Origin: Methylorubrum suomiense
Lineage (GTDB): Bacteria; Pseudomonadota; Alphaproteobacteria; Rhizobiales; Beijerinckiaceae
Direction of reading: 5' to 3'
Assembly (NCBI RefSeq): GCF_022179765.1
Contig: NZ_BPRE01000004.1
Coordinates: 186,001 to 250,000 of the forward strand
DNA length: 64,000 nt
Shown here: in pieces, positions 1-9,274 of the stretch
Layout: each line of letters starts with the position of its first letter
How positions within the stretch are numbered: position 1 is the first letter of the stretch
Position numbers and translations under genes: made by a program
The notes under the pieces: model-generated
What the model was told of the DNA's origin: nothing
Seen by the model: the letters and a program-made list of their open reading frames with translations, nothing else
Database searches by the model: none

Positions 1-781
1 CCCGCGGATGATTGGCGTGGAGGGCGACGTAGACGGCGCCGGGAAAGCGTTTGAGCGCGGCGACGAGGTCGGTGTCGACGCGTCCCGGCTCGACCACCGG
101 CACGCGGGTGTGGAGACGCATGACCTTCACATGCGGAATTGCGCCGAGGGCGTCCGCGATGGCCGCCAAGCGCCGCGGCGAAAGTGCGAACGGATCGCCG
201 CCGGTGAGCACCACCTCCCAGATCTCCGGTCGCGCGGCGATGTAGGCGAAGGCGGCGGCGAGTTCAGCCTCGCTCAGCATGCCGTGACCGTCCGGTCCGA
301 CACGCTCGCGGCGGAAGCAGAAGCGACAATAGACCGGGCAGATATGGAGGGGCTTCAGGAGGACCCGGTCGGGATAGCGATGGACGAGGCCGGGCAGGGG
401 TGCGTGCGCGTCGTCGCCGATCGGATCGGCCCGCTCCTCCGGCGTCGTCTCGATTTCGTCGGCACGGGGGATGAACTGCCGGGCTATGGGGTCGAGGGGA
501 TCGGACGGGTCGATCAACTCGGCCATGTCCGCGGTGACGGAGACGGCGTAGCGGGCGGCCACGCGCTCCAAGACGGTCACATGTTCCGCCGGGATCATAC
601 CGGCCTGCGCCAAGGCACCGACGGTCTTGAGCGCACGCCCATCCCTCGCCGTATGGCGGGGGAGGGACGCGACCGTTCCACTCGGAGCGGAGCCCGCATC
701 CGTCCCGGCCGCCGGGCCCACGGTCTCCTCCGCAGGCGGGGCAAGACTCTTGGTCCGGATTCCGGCCGGGGCCACGCTCAA
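1..781 (-). CDS. epmB: EF-P beta-lysylation protein EpmB (KamA-family radical SAM aminomutase), 3' end outside window
   Basis: Reading the minus strand gives a protein with the radical-SAM motif CPVYCRFC (C-x3-C-x2-C), followed by FRRE and the LTGGDP segment typical of lysine 2,3-aminomutase family members. EpmB converts alpha-lysine to beta-lysine for attachment to elongation factor P. The frame stays open to the left edge, so the C-terminus is missing. The likely start is a TTG whose last bases overlap the TGA of epmA (TTGA junction), which suggests translational coupling; a GTG two codons later is an alternative. The first 60 or so residues are Pro/Ala-rich and weakly conserved. The neighbours epmA and efp make the EF-P-specific role much more likely than a general lysine aminomutase. 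Confidence 0.88.
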   Translation of the reverse strand, partial: MSVAPAGIRTKSLAPPAEETVGPAAGTDAGSAPSGTVASLPRHTARDGRALKTVGALAQAGMIPAEHVTVLERVAARYAVSVTADMAELIDPSDPLDPIARQFIPRADEIETTPEERADPIGDDAHAPLPGLVHRYPDRVLLKPLHICPVYCRFCFRRERVGPDGHGMLSEAELAAAFAYIAARPEIWEVVLTGGDPFALSPRRLAAIADALGAIPHVKVMRLHTRVPVVEPGRVDTDLVAALKRFPGAVYVALHANHPR

Positions 782-1836
782 CGCCCCGTCCCCCGCGCCA
801 CCGGCGTCCAGACGACGTCGTCGATCCGCGGCGCGCCGGTGGCCAGCATGACCAGCCGGTCGAGCCCGAGGGCGATGCCGCTGGCCTCCGGCATGATCGC
901 CAGCGCATCGAGGAACTCCTCGTCGATGGGGTAGCGCTCGCCGTAGACGCGCAGCCGCTCCGCCATCTCGGCCTCGAACCGGCGGCGCTGCTCGGTCGCG
1001 TCGGTCAATTCACCGAAGGCGTTGGCGAGCTCGACCCCGCAGGCATAGAGCTCGAACCGTTCGGCCACCCGCGGGTCGTGCGGGCTCGGCCGGGCGAGCG
1101 CCGCTTCGCTGACCGGATACTCGCACAGGATCGTCGGGCGATCCTTGCCGAGATGCGGCTCGATCAGTCCGACGAGGACGCGGCTGAACAGGTCGGCCCA
1201 GGTGTCGTCCGCGGCGACCCGCAAACCGCGCGTCACGACGGCGGCGGCGAGGGTCTCACGGTCGGTGGTGCCGTCGGACGCGATCGTGCCGAGCAGATCG
1301 ATGGCCGCGTAGCGCGAAAAGGCTTCGGCCAGGGTCAGCCGTTCGAAGGGGGCGAAGGGATCGGCTTGGCGGCCGCGAAAGCTCAAGCGCGTCACGCCCG
1401 CGGCCTCGGCGGCGAGCGCCAGCACGGCGGCGCAATCGGCCATCAGGGCCTCGTACGTCTCGCCGGCCCGATACCATTCGAGCATGGTGAATTCGGGATG
1501 GTGCAGCGCCCCCCGCTCACGGTTGCGGAACACGCGGGCGAGGCTGAACAGGCGCGTCTCCCCGGCCGCCAGCAGCTTCTTGCAGGCGAATTCCGGCGAG
1601 GTGTGCAGATAGAGCGATGCCCGTCCCCCGTCGGGGAGCTGCGCCTCGGTGGCGAAGGCGGCCAGATGGGCCTCGTTGCCCGGCGAGATCTGGAGCGCCG
1701 CGGCGTCCACCTCGACGAAATCCTGGTGGGCGAAATGAGCCCGCAGAGCCGCGACGATGCGGTTGCGCGTCAGCAGCAGGGGCCGGCGATCCGCATGGAT
1801 GGCCGGTTGCCACCAGGACGATGCCTCGTTGCTCAC
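778..1836 (-). CDS. epmA: EF-P lysine lysyltransferase EpmA (GenX/PoxA)
   Basis: A class II lysyl-tRNA-synthetase-like protein of about 352 residues without the N-terminal anticodon-binding OB domain, as expected for EpmA. Motif 2 is visible as RVFRNRERGALHHPEFTMLEWY and motif 3 as GIALGLDRLVML near the C-terminus. The enzyme ligates (beta-)lysine to a conserved lysine of elongation factor P in the cytoplasm. I chose the GTG at 1836 because GGAGACCC lies 7 bases upstream; a TTG at 1860 would add eight residues. Its stop overlaps the epmB start. It is transcribed away from efp, and the three genes form a complete modification cassette. Confidence 0.93.
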   Translation of the reverse strand: MSNEASSWWQPAIHADRRPLLLTRNRIVAALRAHFAHQDFVEVDAAALQISPGNEAHLAAFATEAQLPDGGRASLYLHTSPEFACKKLLAAGETRLFSLARVFRNRERGALHHPEFTMLEWYRAGETYEALMADCAAVLALAAEAAGVTRLSFRGRQADPFAPFERLTLAEAFSRYAAIDLLGTIASDGTTDRETLAAAVVTRGLRVAADDTWADLFSRVLVGLIEPHLGKDRPTILCEYPVSEAALARPSPHDPRVAERFELYACGVELANAFGELTDATEQRRRFEAEMAERLRVYGERYPIDEEFLDALAIMPEASGIALGLDRLVMLATGAPRIDDVVWTPVARGTGR

Positions 1837-1959
1837 GCGAAAAGGGTCTCCGGCTGGCAACAGGGGCGCGGATAGGGTAGGGCCTCGCGGATGATTCCGC
1901 TCTCACGGCCACGGGGCCTGTGGGAAGCTGCCGTTCTCGTCAAGCTAAGGTCCACGCTC

Positions 1960-2526
1960 GTGAAAGTGATCGCCAGTACCCTTCGCAAGGGCAACGTCGT
2001 CGAGAAGGACGGCAAGCTCTACGTCATCCTGACGGCGGAGAACATCCACCCCGGCAAGGGCACGCCGGTCACCCAGCTCGACATGCGCCGCATCACCGAC
2101 GGTGTGAAGATCTCCGAGCGCTATCGCACCACCGAGCAGGTCGAGCGGGCCTTCGTCGAGGATCGTGATCACACCTTCCTGTATCAGGACGGCGAGGGCT
2201 TCCACTTCATGAACCCCGAGAACTACGAACAGATCGCCGTTCCGGAGGATGTCGTCGGTGACGCCGCTCCCTACCTGCAGGAGAGCATGACCGTCACGCT
2301 CTCGACCCATAACGGCGTGCCGCTCACCATCGAGCTGCCGCAGCGCGTCATCCTCGAGATCGTCGAGACCGAGCCGGTCACGAAGGGCCAGACGGCCTCG
2401 TCCTCCTACAAGCCGGCGATCCTGTCGAACGGCGTGAAGACCAGCGTTCCGCCCCACATCTCCGCCGGCACCCGCGTGGTCATCATGACGGCCGACGGCT
2501 CATACGTGGAGCGCGCGAAGGACTGA
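1960..2526 (+). CDS. efp: Elongation factor P
   Basis: A 188-residue EF-P beginning [19 protein letters not shown], the usual alphaproteobacterial N-terminus, so the GTG at 1960 is preferred over starts up to 69 bases upstream. The modification loop NIHPGKGTP carries the target lysine at about residue 33, the residue lysylated by EpmA/EpmB. The protein relieves ribosome stalling at polyproline stretches. The three beta-barrel domains have normal length, and the C-terminus (GSYVERAKD) is typical. It is divergent from epmA-epmB, so a shared intergenic region may coordinate factor and modifiers. Confidence 0.97.
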   Translation: MKVIASTLRKGNVVEKDGKLYVILTAENIHPGKGTPVTQLDMRRITDGVKISERYRTTEQVERAFVEDRDHTFLYQDGEGFHFMNPENYEQIAVPEDVVGDAAPYLQESMTVTLSTHNGVPLTIELPQRVILEIVETEPVTKGQTASSSYKPAILSNGVKTSVPPHISAGTRVVIMTADGSYVERAKD

Positions 2527-2674
2527 CCCGACGCCGCTCCTCGATCCCGAGCCTGCGCCCCTCGCTTTCATGAAAGAGGGGCCGATAGCCGGGACCGTGC
2601 GGAGCCCCTCTATCGTCCAAGAATCGGCCGACCGCCGCCTGGTACGGGCAGCGGTCGGCGCGGCGGTCTCACCA

Positions 2675-3658
2675 TCAGGGCGCGGCGTCCGTACCCTCCG
2701 CCGCCTCGTAGCAACGCTGCGACAGCCCCTGTGCCTGAAGCCTCTGCTCGGCGCTGTAGGGTATTCCCGATCCCCACAATCCCTCCTTTCGGAGCGCCTG
2801 TTCGGTGCAGCGCGCCGCGACCCGACACGGTTCGGGCCCGCCGCCGGTGCGGACGCAATTCGCCGCATAGGTCGCTCGAAAGCTCGCCGCTCCCGCGCGC
2901 GGATGCGGGCCGGTGATGCTGACGAGACCGTAGAGCAGCGCGAGCAGGATCGGCTGATGCAGGAGGTAGACGGCAAGGCTGTGCCGTCCTGCGAAGGCCG
3001 CCCCCCGGGCGAACCCGCTCTCGGCGCGCCAGCGGCCGAGACGCTCGCTCCACACGCTCGACCCGCCGAGGCGGGCCAACGCGATGCCGGCGAGCACCAT
3101 TCCGAACCAGGGAAACAGCGGCACCCAATCGTTGGTGTCCGGCCGCAGCCGGCCGAGTCCGAGGAAGTAGAGTTCCGGGGCGTCGAGGATCGGATGCACG
3201 ATGAAGAAGGGGCCCGCCAGAAAGGCGATGGCGGTGAGGGCCGTGATCCATACGGGCGCGAAGACGAAGGGCAGGCCGAGCAGGCTCGACAACGCGATGC
3301 AATGCAGGATGCCGAAGAAGATATAGCTCTGGGGAAACGCGTAGGAGGTGGCGAGCGTGATGAGCGCGGCCGCCGCCGCGATGCGGGCGATCCGTCCGAA
3401 ATAGGCGCCGAGCCGGACGCCGCCTCGATTGGCGAGCACGAGCCCGATGCCGACCAGCAGCAGGAACGACCCGGCGATGAGGTGGGCCGTGGCACGTCCG
3501 ATCGGCGTCAGCGCGTAATTTTCCGGCGTCAGCCTCAGGAAACCCAGGTCCCATAGGGTGTGATAGCCCGCCATCGCGGCAAGCGCTCCGGCTCGGGCGA
3601 GGTCGATGGCATCGATGCGGCCGCGTGGCTTGGCGGTGGAGGGCAGAGGCACGGACAT
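2675..3658 (-). CDS. DUF1624 / heparan-alpha-glucosaminide N-acetyltransferase-like membrane protein
   Basis: A 327-residue multi-pass inner-membrane protein. It starts with the family signature RIDAIDLARAGALAAMAGYHTLWDLGF, where the histidine in the first helix is the proposed acetyl-accepting position in the acyltransferase family. About eight hydrophobic segments follow, ending with an HSLAVYLLHQP helix typical of membrane acyltransferases. The last 80 residues are hydrophilic and contain several cysteines (NCVRTGGGPEPC, QRCYEAAE), which could form disulfides in the periplasm. The substrate is unknown. It is convergent with efp and reads alone. Confidence 0.8.
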   Translation of the reverse strand: MSVPLPSTAKPRGRIDAIDLARAGALAAMAGYHTLWDLGFLRLTPENYALTPIGRATAHLIAGSFLLLVGIGLVLANRGGVRLGAYFGRIARIAAAAALITLATSYAFPQSYIFFGILHCIALSSLLGLPFVFAPVWITALTAIAFLAGPFFIVHPILDAPELYFLGLGRLRPDTNDWVPLFPWFGMVLAGIALARLGGSSVWSERLGRWRAESGFARGAAFAGRHSLAVYLLHQPILLALLYGLVSITGPHPRAGAASFRATYAANCVRTGGGPEPCRVAARCTEQALRKEGLWGSGIPYSAEQRLQAQGLSQRCYEAAEGTDAAP

Positions 3659-3872
3659 GCTGCGGCCCTACCATCCCGATCCGACGGGGGCGAGGAAGGC
3701 CCAGCGGCCAACTGCTCGTTCTGGCGTCACCGACAGTGAGGCGCCGCCGCCATGGCGGGCAAAATTGGTTCCCGCCTGTGTCCCGTTGCCGGTCAAACGG
3801 GCTTTCCGGGAATCGGGACTTTGTTAACGTAGCGTCGGAATTGCGCGGCGCGATTCGGCACGGGTTGCTTAC

Positions 3873-4472
3873 ATGTCGAACGAACACGGAATCGATTCGG
3901 GCCCTGCCCGAACCGCGGCGGCCAAGGATCTCGACCCTGCCGAGGGCGAGCGTCCGCTCGAGCTTCTGGAGATTTCCGGCCGCATCAAGTGGTTCGATGT
4001 GTCGAAAGGGTTCGGCTTCATCGTCCCCGACGACGGCTCGCCGGATGTCCTTCTGCACATCACCTGTCTGCGCCGGGACGGGCATCAAGCCGCGAGCGAG
4101 GGCGCACGGATCGTCGTCGAGGCGGTGCGTCGCGCCCGCGGCTGGCAGACCTTCCGTGTGATCTCCCTCGATCAGTCCTCGGCGATCCACCCCTCCGAAC
4201 TACCGATGCCGCGCACGCATGTGTCCGTGACGCCGACGAGCGGCCTGGAGACGGCGGTGGTCAAATGGTTCAACCGCCTGCGCGGCTTCGGCTTCGTCAG
4301 TCGGGGCGAGGGCACGCCGGACATCTTCGTCCATATGGAAACCCTGCGACGCTACGGCATCGCCGAGCTCAAACCCGGCGAGACGGTGCTGGTGCGCTAC
4401 GGCGACGGCTCGAAGGGTGCTATGGCGGCGGAAGTCCGCCTCGTCGACGGGGCGCTTCCGGCCTCTCACTGA
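3873..4472 (+). CDS. Double cold-shock-domain protein
   Basis: A 199-residue cytoplasmic protein with two cold-shock domains. The first (about residues 30-95) has [14 protein letters not shown] with RNP1 KGFGFI and RNP2 VLLHI. The second (about 125-190) has [13 protein letters not shown] and IFVHM. Twin-CSD proteins of this size are common in Rhizobiales and act as RNA or ssDNA chaperones. The upstream gap of about 210 bases could hold a structured cold-shock leader, but I see no definite element. It is followed after 12 bases by the DUF192 gene and may be co-transcribed with it. Confidence 0.92.
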   Translation: MSNEHGIDSGPARTAAAKDLDPAEGERPLELLEISGRIKWFDVSKGFGFIVPDDGSPDVLLHITCLRRDGHQAASEGARIVVEAVRRARGWQTFRVISLDQSSAIHPSELPMPRTHVSVTPTSGLETAVVKWFNRLRGFGFVSRGEGTPDIFVHMETLRRYGIAELKPGETVLVRYGDGSKGAMAAEVRLVDGALPASH

Positions 4473-4484
4473 CGGGGTGTTTCC

Positions 4485-4970
4485 GTGCGCGTTCCCTCGA
4501 AGACCGTCCGTATCCTCACCTGCCTCGCGGCCCTGTCCGCGCCTCTCGCCGTGGCGTGCGCCGAGGCGCCGGCCGCCGGGACCGAGCAAGCCAAGACGGA
4601 GCCCCTCGCGATCCTCGCCCAGGACGGGCGCCGCGCCTTTCAGGTCGAGGTGATGCGCAACGATGCGCAGCGCGCCAAGGGTTTGATGTATCGTCGCTCG
4701 ATGCCGGCCGATCACGGCATGCTGTTCGATTTCGAGCGCCCGCTGCCCGTCAACATGTGGATGAAGAACACCTACATCCCCCTCGACATGGTGTTCATCC
4801 GCTCCGATGGATCGATCGCCCGCATCGCCGCCGACACCGAGCCGCTGTCCACTCAGATCATCGCCTCGGGCGAACCGGTCCTCGCCGTCCTCGAATTGAA
4901 TGCCGGCACGGCGGCGAAACTCGGCATCCGGGCCGGGGACCGGATCGAGCATCCGTTGTTCCGGCGCTGA
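4485..4970 (+). CDS. Exported DUF192 family protein
   Basis: A 161-residue protein with an N-terminal signal peptide (hydrophobic core ILTCLAALSAPLAVAC) and the DUF192 domain: EVMRNDAQRAKGLMYRR, MLFDFERP, MWMKNTYIPLDMVF. The C at the end of the hydrophobic stretch might make it a lipoprotein, though the box (LAVAC) is weak. DUF192 proteins are small periplasmic proteins of unknown function. The start is a GTG 12 bases after the cold-shock gene. The stop is only 4 bases before the bchD start, but a functional link to pigment synthesis is not established. Confidence 0.85.
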   Translation: MRVPSKTVRILTCLAALSAPLAVACAEAPAAGTEQAKTEPLAILAQDGRRAFQVEVMRNDAQRAKGLMYRRSMPADHGMLFDFERPLPVNMWMKNTYIPLDMVFIRSDGSIARIAADTEPLSTQIIASGEPVLAVLELNAGTAAKLGIRAGDRIEHPLFRR

Positions 4971-4974
4971 CGCC

Positions 4975-6798
4975 TTGTCCCCCCCGGCGGAGCGCGAGTC
5001 GAGTTCGGCCTGGGACGATGCGCTCCGTGCGCTCTCGCTGCTGACCGCCGATCCGCACGGGCTCGGCGGTCTCGTTCTGCGGGCGGGTGCCGGCCCCGTG
5101 CGTGACCGCTGGCTCGATCTCCTGCGGGCGCGATTTGCCGGTCCGATCCGTCGCCTGCCTCCCGGTGTCGGCGACGACCGCCTCATCGGCGGGCTCGATC
5201 TGCCCGCCACGCTTCGGTCGGGGCGCCCGGTGGCGCAGAGCGGCCTGCTCGCGGAAGCCGATGGTGGCGTCGTGGTGGTGCCCATGGCCGAAAGGCTGGA
5301 TCCCGGCATCGTGGCCCGCCTCGCCCACGCCCTGGACACAGGCCTCGTCGTCCTTGAGCGTGACGGCCTCGCCGCCCGCCTACCCGCCCGGTTCGGCCTC
5401 GTGCTGCTCGATGAGGGCATCGAGGACGAAACCATCGCCGCGGCGCTGGGTGATCGGTTGGCCTTTCGTCTCGATCTGACCGGTGTGAGCCTGCGGGAGA
5501 CGGACGGCCCCTCGGTGCCCGATCCGGATGACGCCGCATCCCGCGAAGCCCGTGCATCCGAGGCCCCGATGCGTCGCGACGCTCGCGAAGGCCAAATGCT
5601 AAGGGCGGAATCATCGTCCGGCCTCGACCGGGACGATCCCGTCACCGTTCTGTGCACGGCCGCCACGGCTCTCGGTATCGCCTCCCTGCGCGGGCCGCTT
5701 CTGGCTCTGCGCGCGGCACGGATCGCCGCTGGAGACGGTCCGCCGTCGGAGGCCGAATTGATGGAGGCCGCCCGCCTCGTGCTGGCCCCGCGGGCGACGC
5801 GGCTTCCCGCTGCGGACCATCACGGCGAAGCGACCGCCCCGGACGAGAAGCCCGAAACGCCGCCGGAAACCGATACCCAGGGAACGGAGGCAGCGGGAAA
5901 CGAGGACTCCGAAGCGCCCCCCTCTCCGCCGACCAAAGCGCTCGATGAGGTGGTGTTGGAGGCCGCACGGGCGGCCATCCCCGACGATCTGCTAGCCCGA
6001 TTGCTTGCGGGCGGGCCGTCCCTGCGTCGGGCGGAGGCGGGCCGCAAGGGGTCGGCCGCGGCCTCGTCTCTCAAGGGGCGACCGGTGGGGAATCGACCGG
6101 GCGATCCGCGCCGGGGCCGGCTCGATCTGATTGCGACCCTGCGCACGGCCGCACCGTGGCAGCCTCTGCGCCGGGGAACGGACGAGGCGCGGCGGGTCGT
6201 CGTCGCGGCCGAGGATATCCGCATTCGCCGCTACCGTCAGCGCAGCGAGACCACGGCGATCTTCTGTGTCGATGCCTCAGGTTCGGCGGCCCTGGAACGC
6301 CTCGCCGAAGCCAAGGGGGCGGTCGAGTTGCTGCTGGCGGAGGCCTATGTCCGGCGGGATCGGGTGGCACTGGTCGCCTTTCGCGGGACCGGCGCCGAGG
6401 TGCTGCTGCCGCCGACCCGCTCGCTGGTGAGGGCGAAGCGCGCCCTGGCCGGCTTGCCGGGCGGCGGTGGAACGCCCCTCGCGGCCGGGCTGGATGCCGC
6501 TGCATCGCTCGGTCTCGCGGTCCGCCGCGCCGGTGGAACGCCAGTCATCGTGCTTCTCACGGACGGGCGCGCCAATGTTGCCCGCTCCGGCCTCGGCGGC
6601 CGGGCTTTGGCCGGTGAGGAAGCTCTGGGGGCGGGGAGGGCCCTACGCCACCACGGCCTGCGCACCCTCGTGATCGACACCGGGTCCCGCCCTGACGGGG
6701 CCCGCGCACTCGCGGAGGCCGCTCAGGCGCGCTACTGCCCGCTGCCGATGGCCGATGCCGGAAGCGTGCGCGCCGCCGTACGGGCGGCGACGGCGTGA
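4975..6798 (+). CDS. bchD: Magnesium chelatase subunit D
   Basis: About 607 residues with the layout of BchD: an AAA+-like N-terminal domain without a usable Walker A, an acidic Pro/Glu-rich linker (about residues 270-320), and a C-terminal von Willebrand A domain with the MIDAS start CVDASGSAA and later LLTDGRANV. With BchH and BchI it inserts Mg2+ into protoporphyrin IX, the first committed step of bacteriochlorophyll synthesis. I chose the TTG at 4975 because no in-frame ATG lies near the conserved start; an ORF can be extended further upstream into DUF192. The following bchO overlaps by GTGA. No bchI is present in the window. Confidence 0.9.
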   Translation: MSPPAERESSSAWDDALRALSLLTADPHGLGGLVLRAGAGPVRDRWLDLLRARFAGPIRRLPPGVGDDRLIGGLDLPATLRSGRPVAQSGLLAEADGGVVVVPMAERLDPGIVARLAHALDTGLVVLERDGLAARLPARFGLVLLDEGIEDETIAAALGDRLAFRLDLTGVSLRETDGPSVPDPDDAASREARASEAPMRRDAREGQMLRAESSSGLDRDDPVTVLCTAATALGIASLRGPLLALRAARIAAGDGPPSEAELMEAARLVLAPRATRLPAADHHGEATAPDEKPETPPETDTQGTEAAGNEDSEAPPSPPTKALDEVVLEAARAAIPDDLLARLLAGGPSLRRAEAGRKGSAAASSLKGRPVGNRPGDPRRGRLDLIATLRTAAPWQPLRRGTDEARRVVVAAEDIRIRRYRQRSETTAIFCVDASGSAALERLAEAKGAVELLLAEAYVRRDRVALVAFRGTGAEVLLPPTRSLVRAKRALAGLPGGGGTPLAAGLDAAASLGLAVRRAGGTPVIVLLTDGRANVARSGLGGRALAGEEALGAGRALRHHGLRTLVIDTGSRPDGARALAEAAQARYCPLPMADAGSVRAAVRAATA

Positions 6799-7703
6799 GC
6801 GCGGGATCTTTCATGCCCCTTCTCGACGACGACCGCCCGAACTGGGAGCGCGACGGCCGCGATTGGCCCCACCGCTCCGCCAGCCGCTTCGTCGAGGCCG
6901 CCGGCTTGCGCTGGCACATCCAGGAATTCGGGGAGGCGGAGAAGCCTGGACTTCTGCTCCTGCACGGAACCGGAGCGGCGACCCATTCCTGGCGCGGTCT
7001 CGCGCCGCTCTTGGCCGAACGCTACCGCGTCGTCGCCCCCGACCTGCCGGGGCACGGCTTCACCGACCCGCTGCCGCCCGGTCGCCTCTCGTTGCCCGGT
7101 ATGGCCGCGGCGGTGGCCGGATTGTGCGACCATCTGGATCTCGTTCCGGCGCTCGCCGTCGGACATTCGGCGGGTGCCGCGGTGCTTGCCCGAATGTGTC
7201 TCGACCGGCGCATCACCCCCGACCTCCTCGTGGCGCTGAACGGTGCGCTGACGCCGTTTCCGGGTGTGGCCAGCTTCCTGTTTCCCAGCATGGCCCGGAT
7301 GCTGTTCCTCAACCCGGTCACCCCCAGACTCTTCGCCTGGAGCGCGGACAAGGCGGCGGTGCGCCGCTTGCTCGACGGCACCGGCTCCCGGCTCGACCAG
7401 CCCGGCCTCGACCTCTATCGCCGGCTGCTGTCCCGATCCGGTCACGTCTCCGGCGCGCTCGGGATGATGGCGAATTGGGACCTCGCGGCACTCGACCGCG
7501 ACCTGCCGAAGCTCGGCGTCCGCGCGCTCCTCGTCGTCGGCAGCGAGGACAAGGCGATACGGCCCGACACCGCTTTCGCCCTTCGCGACCGTCTGCCATT
7601 CGCCCGCATCGAATTGCTGCGCGGCCTCGGCCATCTGGCCCATGAGGAAGCGCCGGGGCGCGTGGCCGAGATCGTTCTTCGGGAAGCGTCGTCGAACGCC
7701 TGA
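6795..7703 (+). CDS. bchO: Alpha/beta hydrolase BchO, magnesium chelatase accessory protein
   Basis: A 302-residue alpha/beta hydrolase: oxyanion segment LLLHGTGAATHSWR, nucleophile elbow GHSAGA with serine, and a late GLGHLAHEE histidine. The family follows bchD/bchI in photosynthesis gene clusters and is annotated as BchO, whose exact reaction is unclear. Its GTG start overlaps the bchD TGA, indicating translational coupling. The assignment relies on context as much as on sequence; a general esterase is the alternative. Confidence 0.85.
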   Translation: MSAGSFMPLLDDDRPNWERDGRDWPHRSASRFVEAAGLRWHIQEFGEAEKPGLLLLHGTGAATHSWRGLAPLLAERYRVVAPDLPGHGFTDPLPPGRLSLPGMAAAVAGLCDHLDLVPALAVGHSAGAAVLARMCLDRRITPDLLVALNGALTPFPGVASFLFPSMARMLFLNPVTPRLFAWSADKAAVRRLLDGTGSRLDQPGLDLYRRLLSRSGHVSGALGMMANWDLAALDRDLPKLGVRALLVVGSEDKAIRPDTAFALRDRLPFARIELLRGLGHLAHEEAPGRVAEIVLREASSNA

Positions 7704-7736
7704 CGTCCCCCTTGCGCCCCGCGCGGCACGCGGATT

Positions 7737-7758
7737 AGTGTCAACAAATGTTGACACT
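7737..7758. promoter_or_regulatory. PpsR/CrtJ-type palindromic operator at the crtI start
   Basis: A perfect inverted repeat: arm AGTGTCAACA (7737-7746), spacer AA, arm TGTTGACACT (7749-7758). It contains TGT-N12-ACA (7739-7756) in the form TGTCAACAAATGTTGACA, the consensus bound by the redox/light repressors PpsR/CrtJ upstream of bch and crt genes in purple bacteria. The first possible crtI ATG (7748-7750) lies inside the palindrome. That implies either repression from within the start region or a true start farther downstream (GTG 7778). Confidence 0.75.
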
Positions 7759-9274
7759 CGCCGTCAAGCCGACTGACGTGTCTGGACCGGATCGCCGGCC
7801 GCACGCGGTCGTGATCGGCTCGGGTTTCGGCGGGCTGGCGGCGGCGGTGCGGCTCGGGGCGCGGGGGTACCGCGTCACCATCCTGGAACGGCTGGAACAA
7901 CCTGGCGGGCGTGCCCGGGTCCACCGCCAGGACGGCTTCACCTTCGATGCGGGCCCGACCATCGTCACCGCCCCGTTCCTCTTCGAAGAGCTTTGGCGCC
8001 TGTGCGGCCGCGACATGGCGCAGGACGTGGCCCTGGTGCCGATGCGCCCGTTCTACCGCATCCGTTTCGACGACGGGTCGAGCTTCGCCTACAGCGACGA
8101 CCGCGCGGCGATGCGGGCGGAGGTGGCGCGCTTCTCGCCCGAAGACATCGACGGCTATGAGCGTTTCATGGCCCACAGCGAAGCGGTCTGCCGCGTCGGC
8201 TTCGAGGAACTCGGCCACGTGCCGTTCGACCGGTTCAGGAGCATGCTTCGCATCGCCCCGGACTTGTTACGACTCTCCGGTCATCGCAGCGTCTACGACG
8301 TCGTCGCCCGCTTCCTGCGCGACGAGCGCCTGCGCACGATCTTCAGCTTTCACCCCCTGCTCATCGGCGGCAATCCGTTTCGGGCAAGCGGCATCTACTG
8401 CCTGATCGCCCATCTCGAACGGCGGTGGGGCGTGCATTTTGCCATGGGCGGGACCGGCAGCCTCGTGAACGGCCTCGTCGGATTGATCCGGGGGCAGGGC
8501 GGTGCGATCCGCTGTGGGGCCGACGTGGCGAGAATCGGTGTCGAATCTGGTGTAGCGACCGGCGTGACGCTCCGGGACGGCGAGACCATCGCCGCCGATA
8601 TCGTCGTCTCCAATGCCGATTCGGCCACGACCTACCGGACGCTGCTCGGCGGGGCGACCCGTCGGTGGAGCGCGCGGCGGCTGGCCCGCGCCGCCTCGTC
8701 CATGGGTCTGTTCGTCTGGTACTTCGGCACGAACCGGAAATTCCCGCAGGTCGATCACCACACGATCCTGATGGGGCCGCGCTATCGCGAGCTTCTGGTC
8801 GACATCTTCGACCGCAAGCACTTGGCGGAGGATTTCAGTCTCTACCTCCATCGACCGACGGCGACCGACCCGCTGCTGGCGCCGCCGGGATGCGACGCGT
8901 TCTACGTGCTCTCCCCGGTGCCGAACCTCGCCGGCGGGCAGGACTGGGCGCAACGGGCAGAGCCCTATCGGCGCAAGATCGAACGCCATCTGGAAGCGAC
9001 GGTGATGCCGGGGCTTTCCGAGGCGATCGTGACCTCGAAAGTGACGACGCCCCAGGACTTCGCCGACGATTTCCTGAGCTTCCGCGGTTCCGGCTTCGGT
9101 CTGGAGCCGGTGCTGACTCAATCCGCATGGTTCCGGCCGCATAACCGGTCGGAAGACGTGGCCAATCTCTTCCTCGTCGGCGCCGGGACGCATCCCGGCG
9201 CCGGCCTGCCGGGCGTGCTCTCCTCCGCACGCGTTCTCGATGCCGTGGTGCCGGATGCGCGCGTTCCCGTCTGA
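7748..9274 (+). CDS. crtI: Phytoene desaturase (carotenoid FAD oxidoreductase)
   Basis: A 508-residue CrtI-type protein. It has the N-terminal dinucleotide-binding motif VVIGSGFGGLAAAVRL followed by TILERLEQPGGRA, and the C-terminal FAD-binding segment LFLVGAGTHPGAGLPGVLSSARVL, the classical bacterial phytoene dehydrogenase signature. It desaturates phytoene toward neurosporene or lycopene at the membrane; step number cannot be read from sequence. The ATG at 7748 sits inside the PpsR-like palindrome; a GTG at 7778 (11th codon) would still keep the whole FAD fold. It overlaps crtB by 35 bases. Confidence 0.93.
   Translation: MLTLAVKPTDVSGPDRRPHAVVIGSGFGGLAAAVRLGARGYRVTILERLEQPGGRARVHRQDGFTFDAGPTIVTAPFLFEELWRLCGRDMAQDVALVPMRPFYRIRFDDGSSFAYSDDRAAMRAEVARFSPEDIDGYERFMAHSEAVCRVGFEELGHVPFDRFRSMLRIAPDLLRLSGHRSVYDVVARFLRDERLRTIFSFHPLLIGGNPFRASGIYCLIAHLERRWGVHFAMGGTGSLVNGLVGLIRGQGGAIRCGADVARIGVESGVATGVTLRDGETIAADIVVSNADSATTYRTLLGGATRRWSARRLARAASSMGLFVWYFGTNRKFPQVDHHTILMGPRYRELLVDIFDRKHLAEDFSLYLHRPTATDPLLAPPGCDAFYVLSPVPNLAGGQDWAQRAEPYRRKIERHLEATVMPGLSEAIVTSKVTTPQDFADDFLSFRGSGFGLEPVLTQSAWFRPHNRSEDVANLFLVGAGTHPGAGLPGVLSSARVLDAVVPDARVPV

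Noticed and set aside
2558..2581. Imperfect hairpin CCCCTC ... GAGGGG after efp
   Set aside because: Loop is very tight and there is no T-run on either strand; too weak to call a terminator.
4900..6798. Upstream extension of bchD to 4900
   Set aside because: The extension lies in the DUF192 coding sequence in another frame and has no conserved residues; TTG 4975 is preferred.
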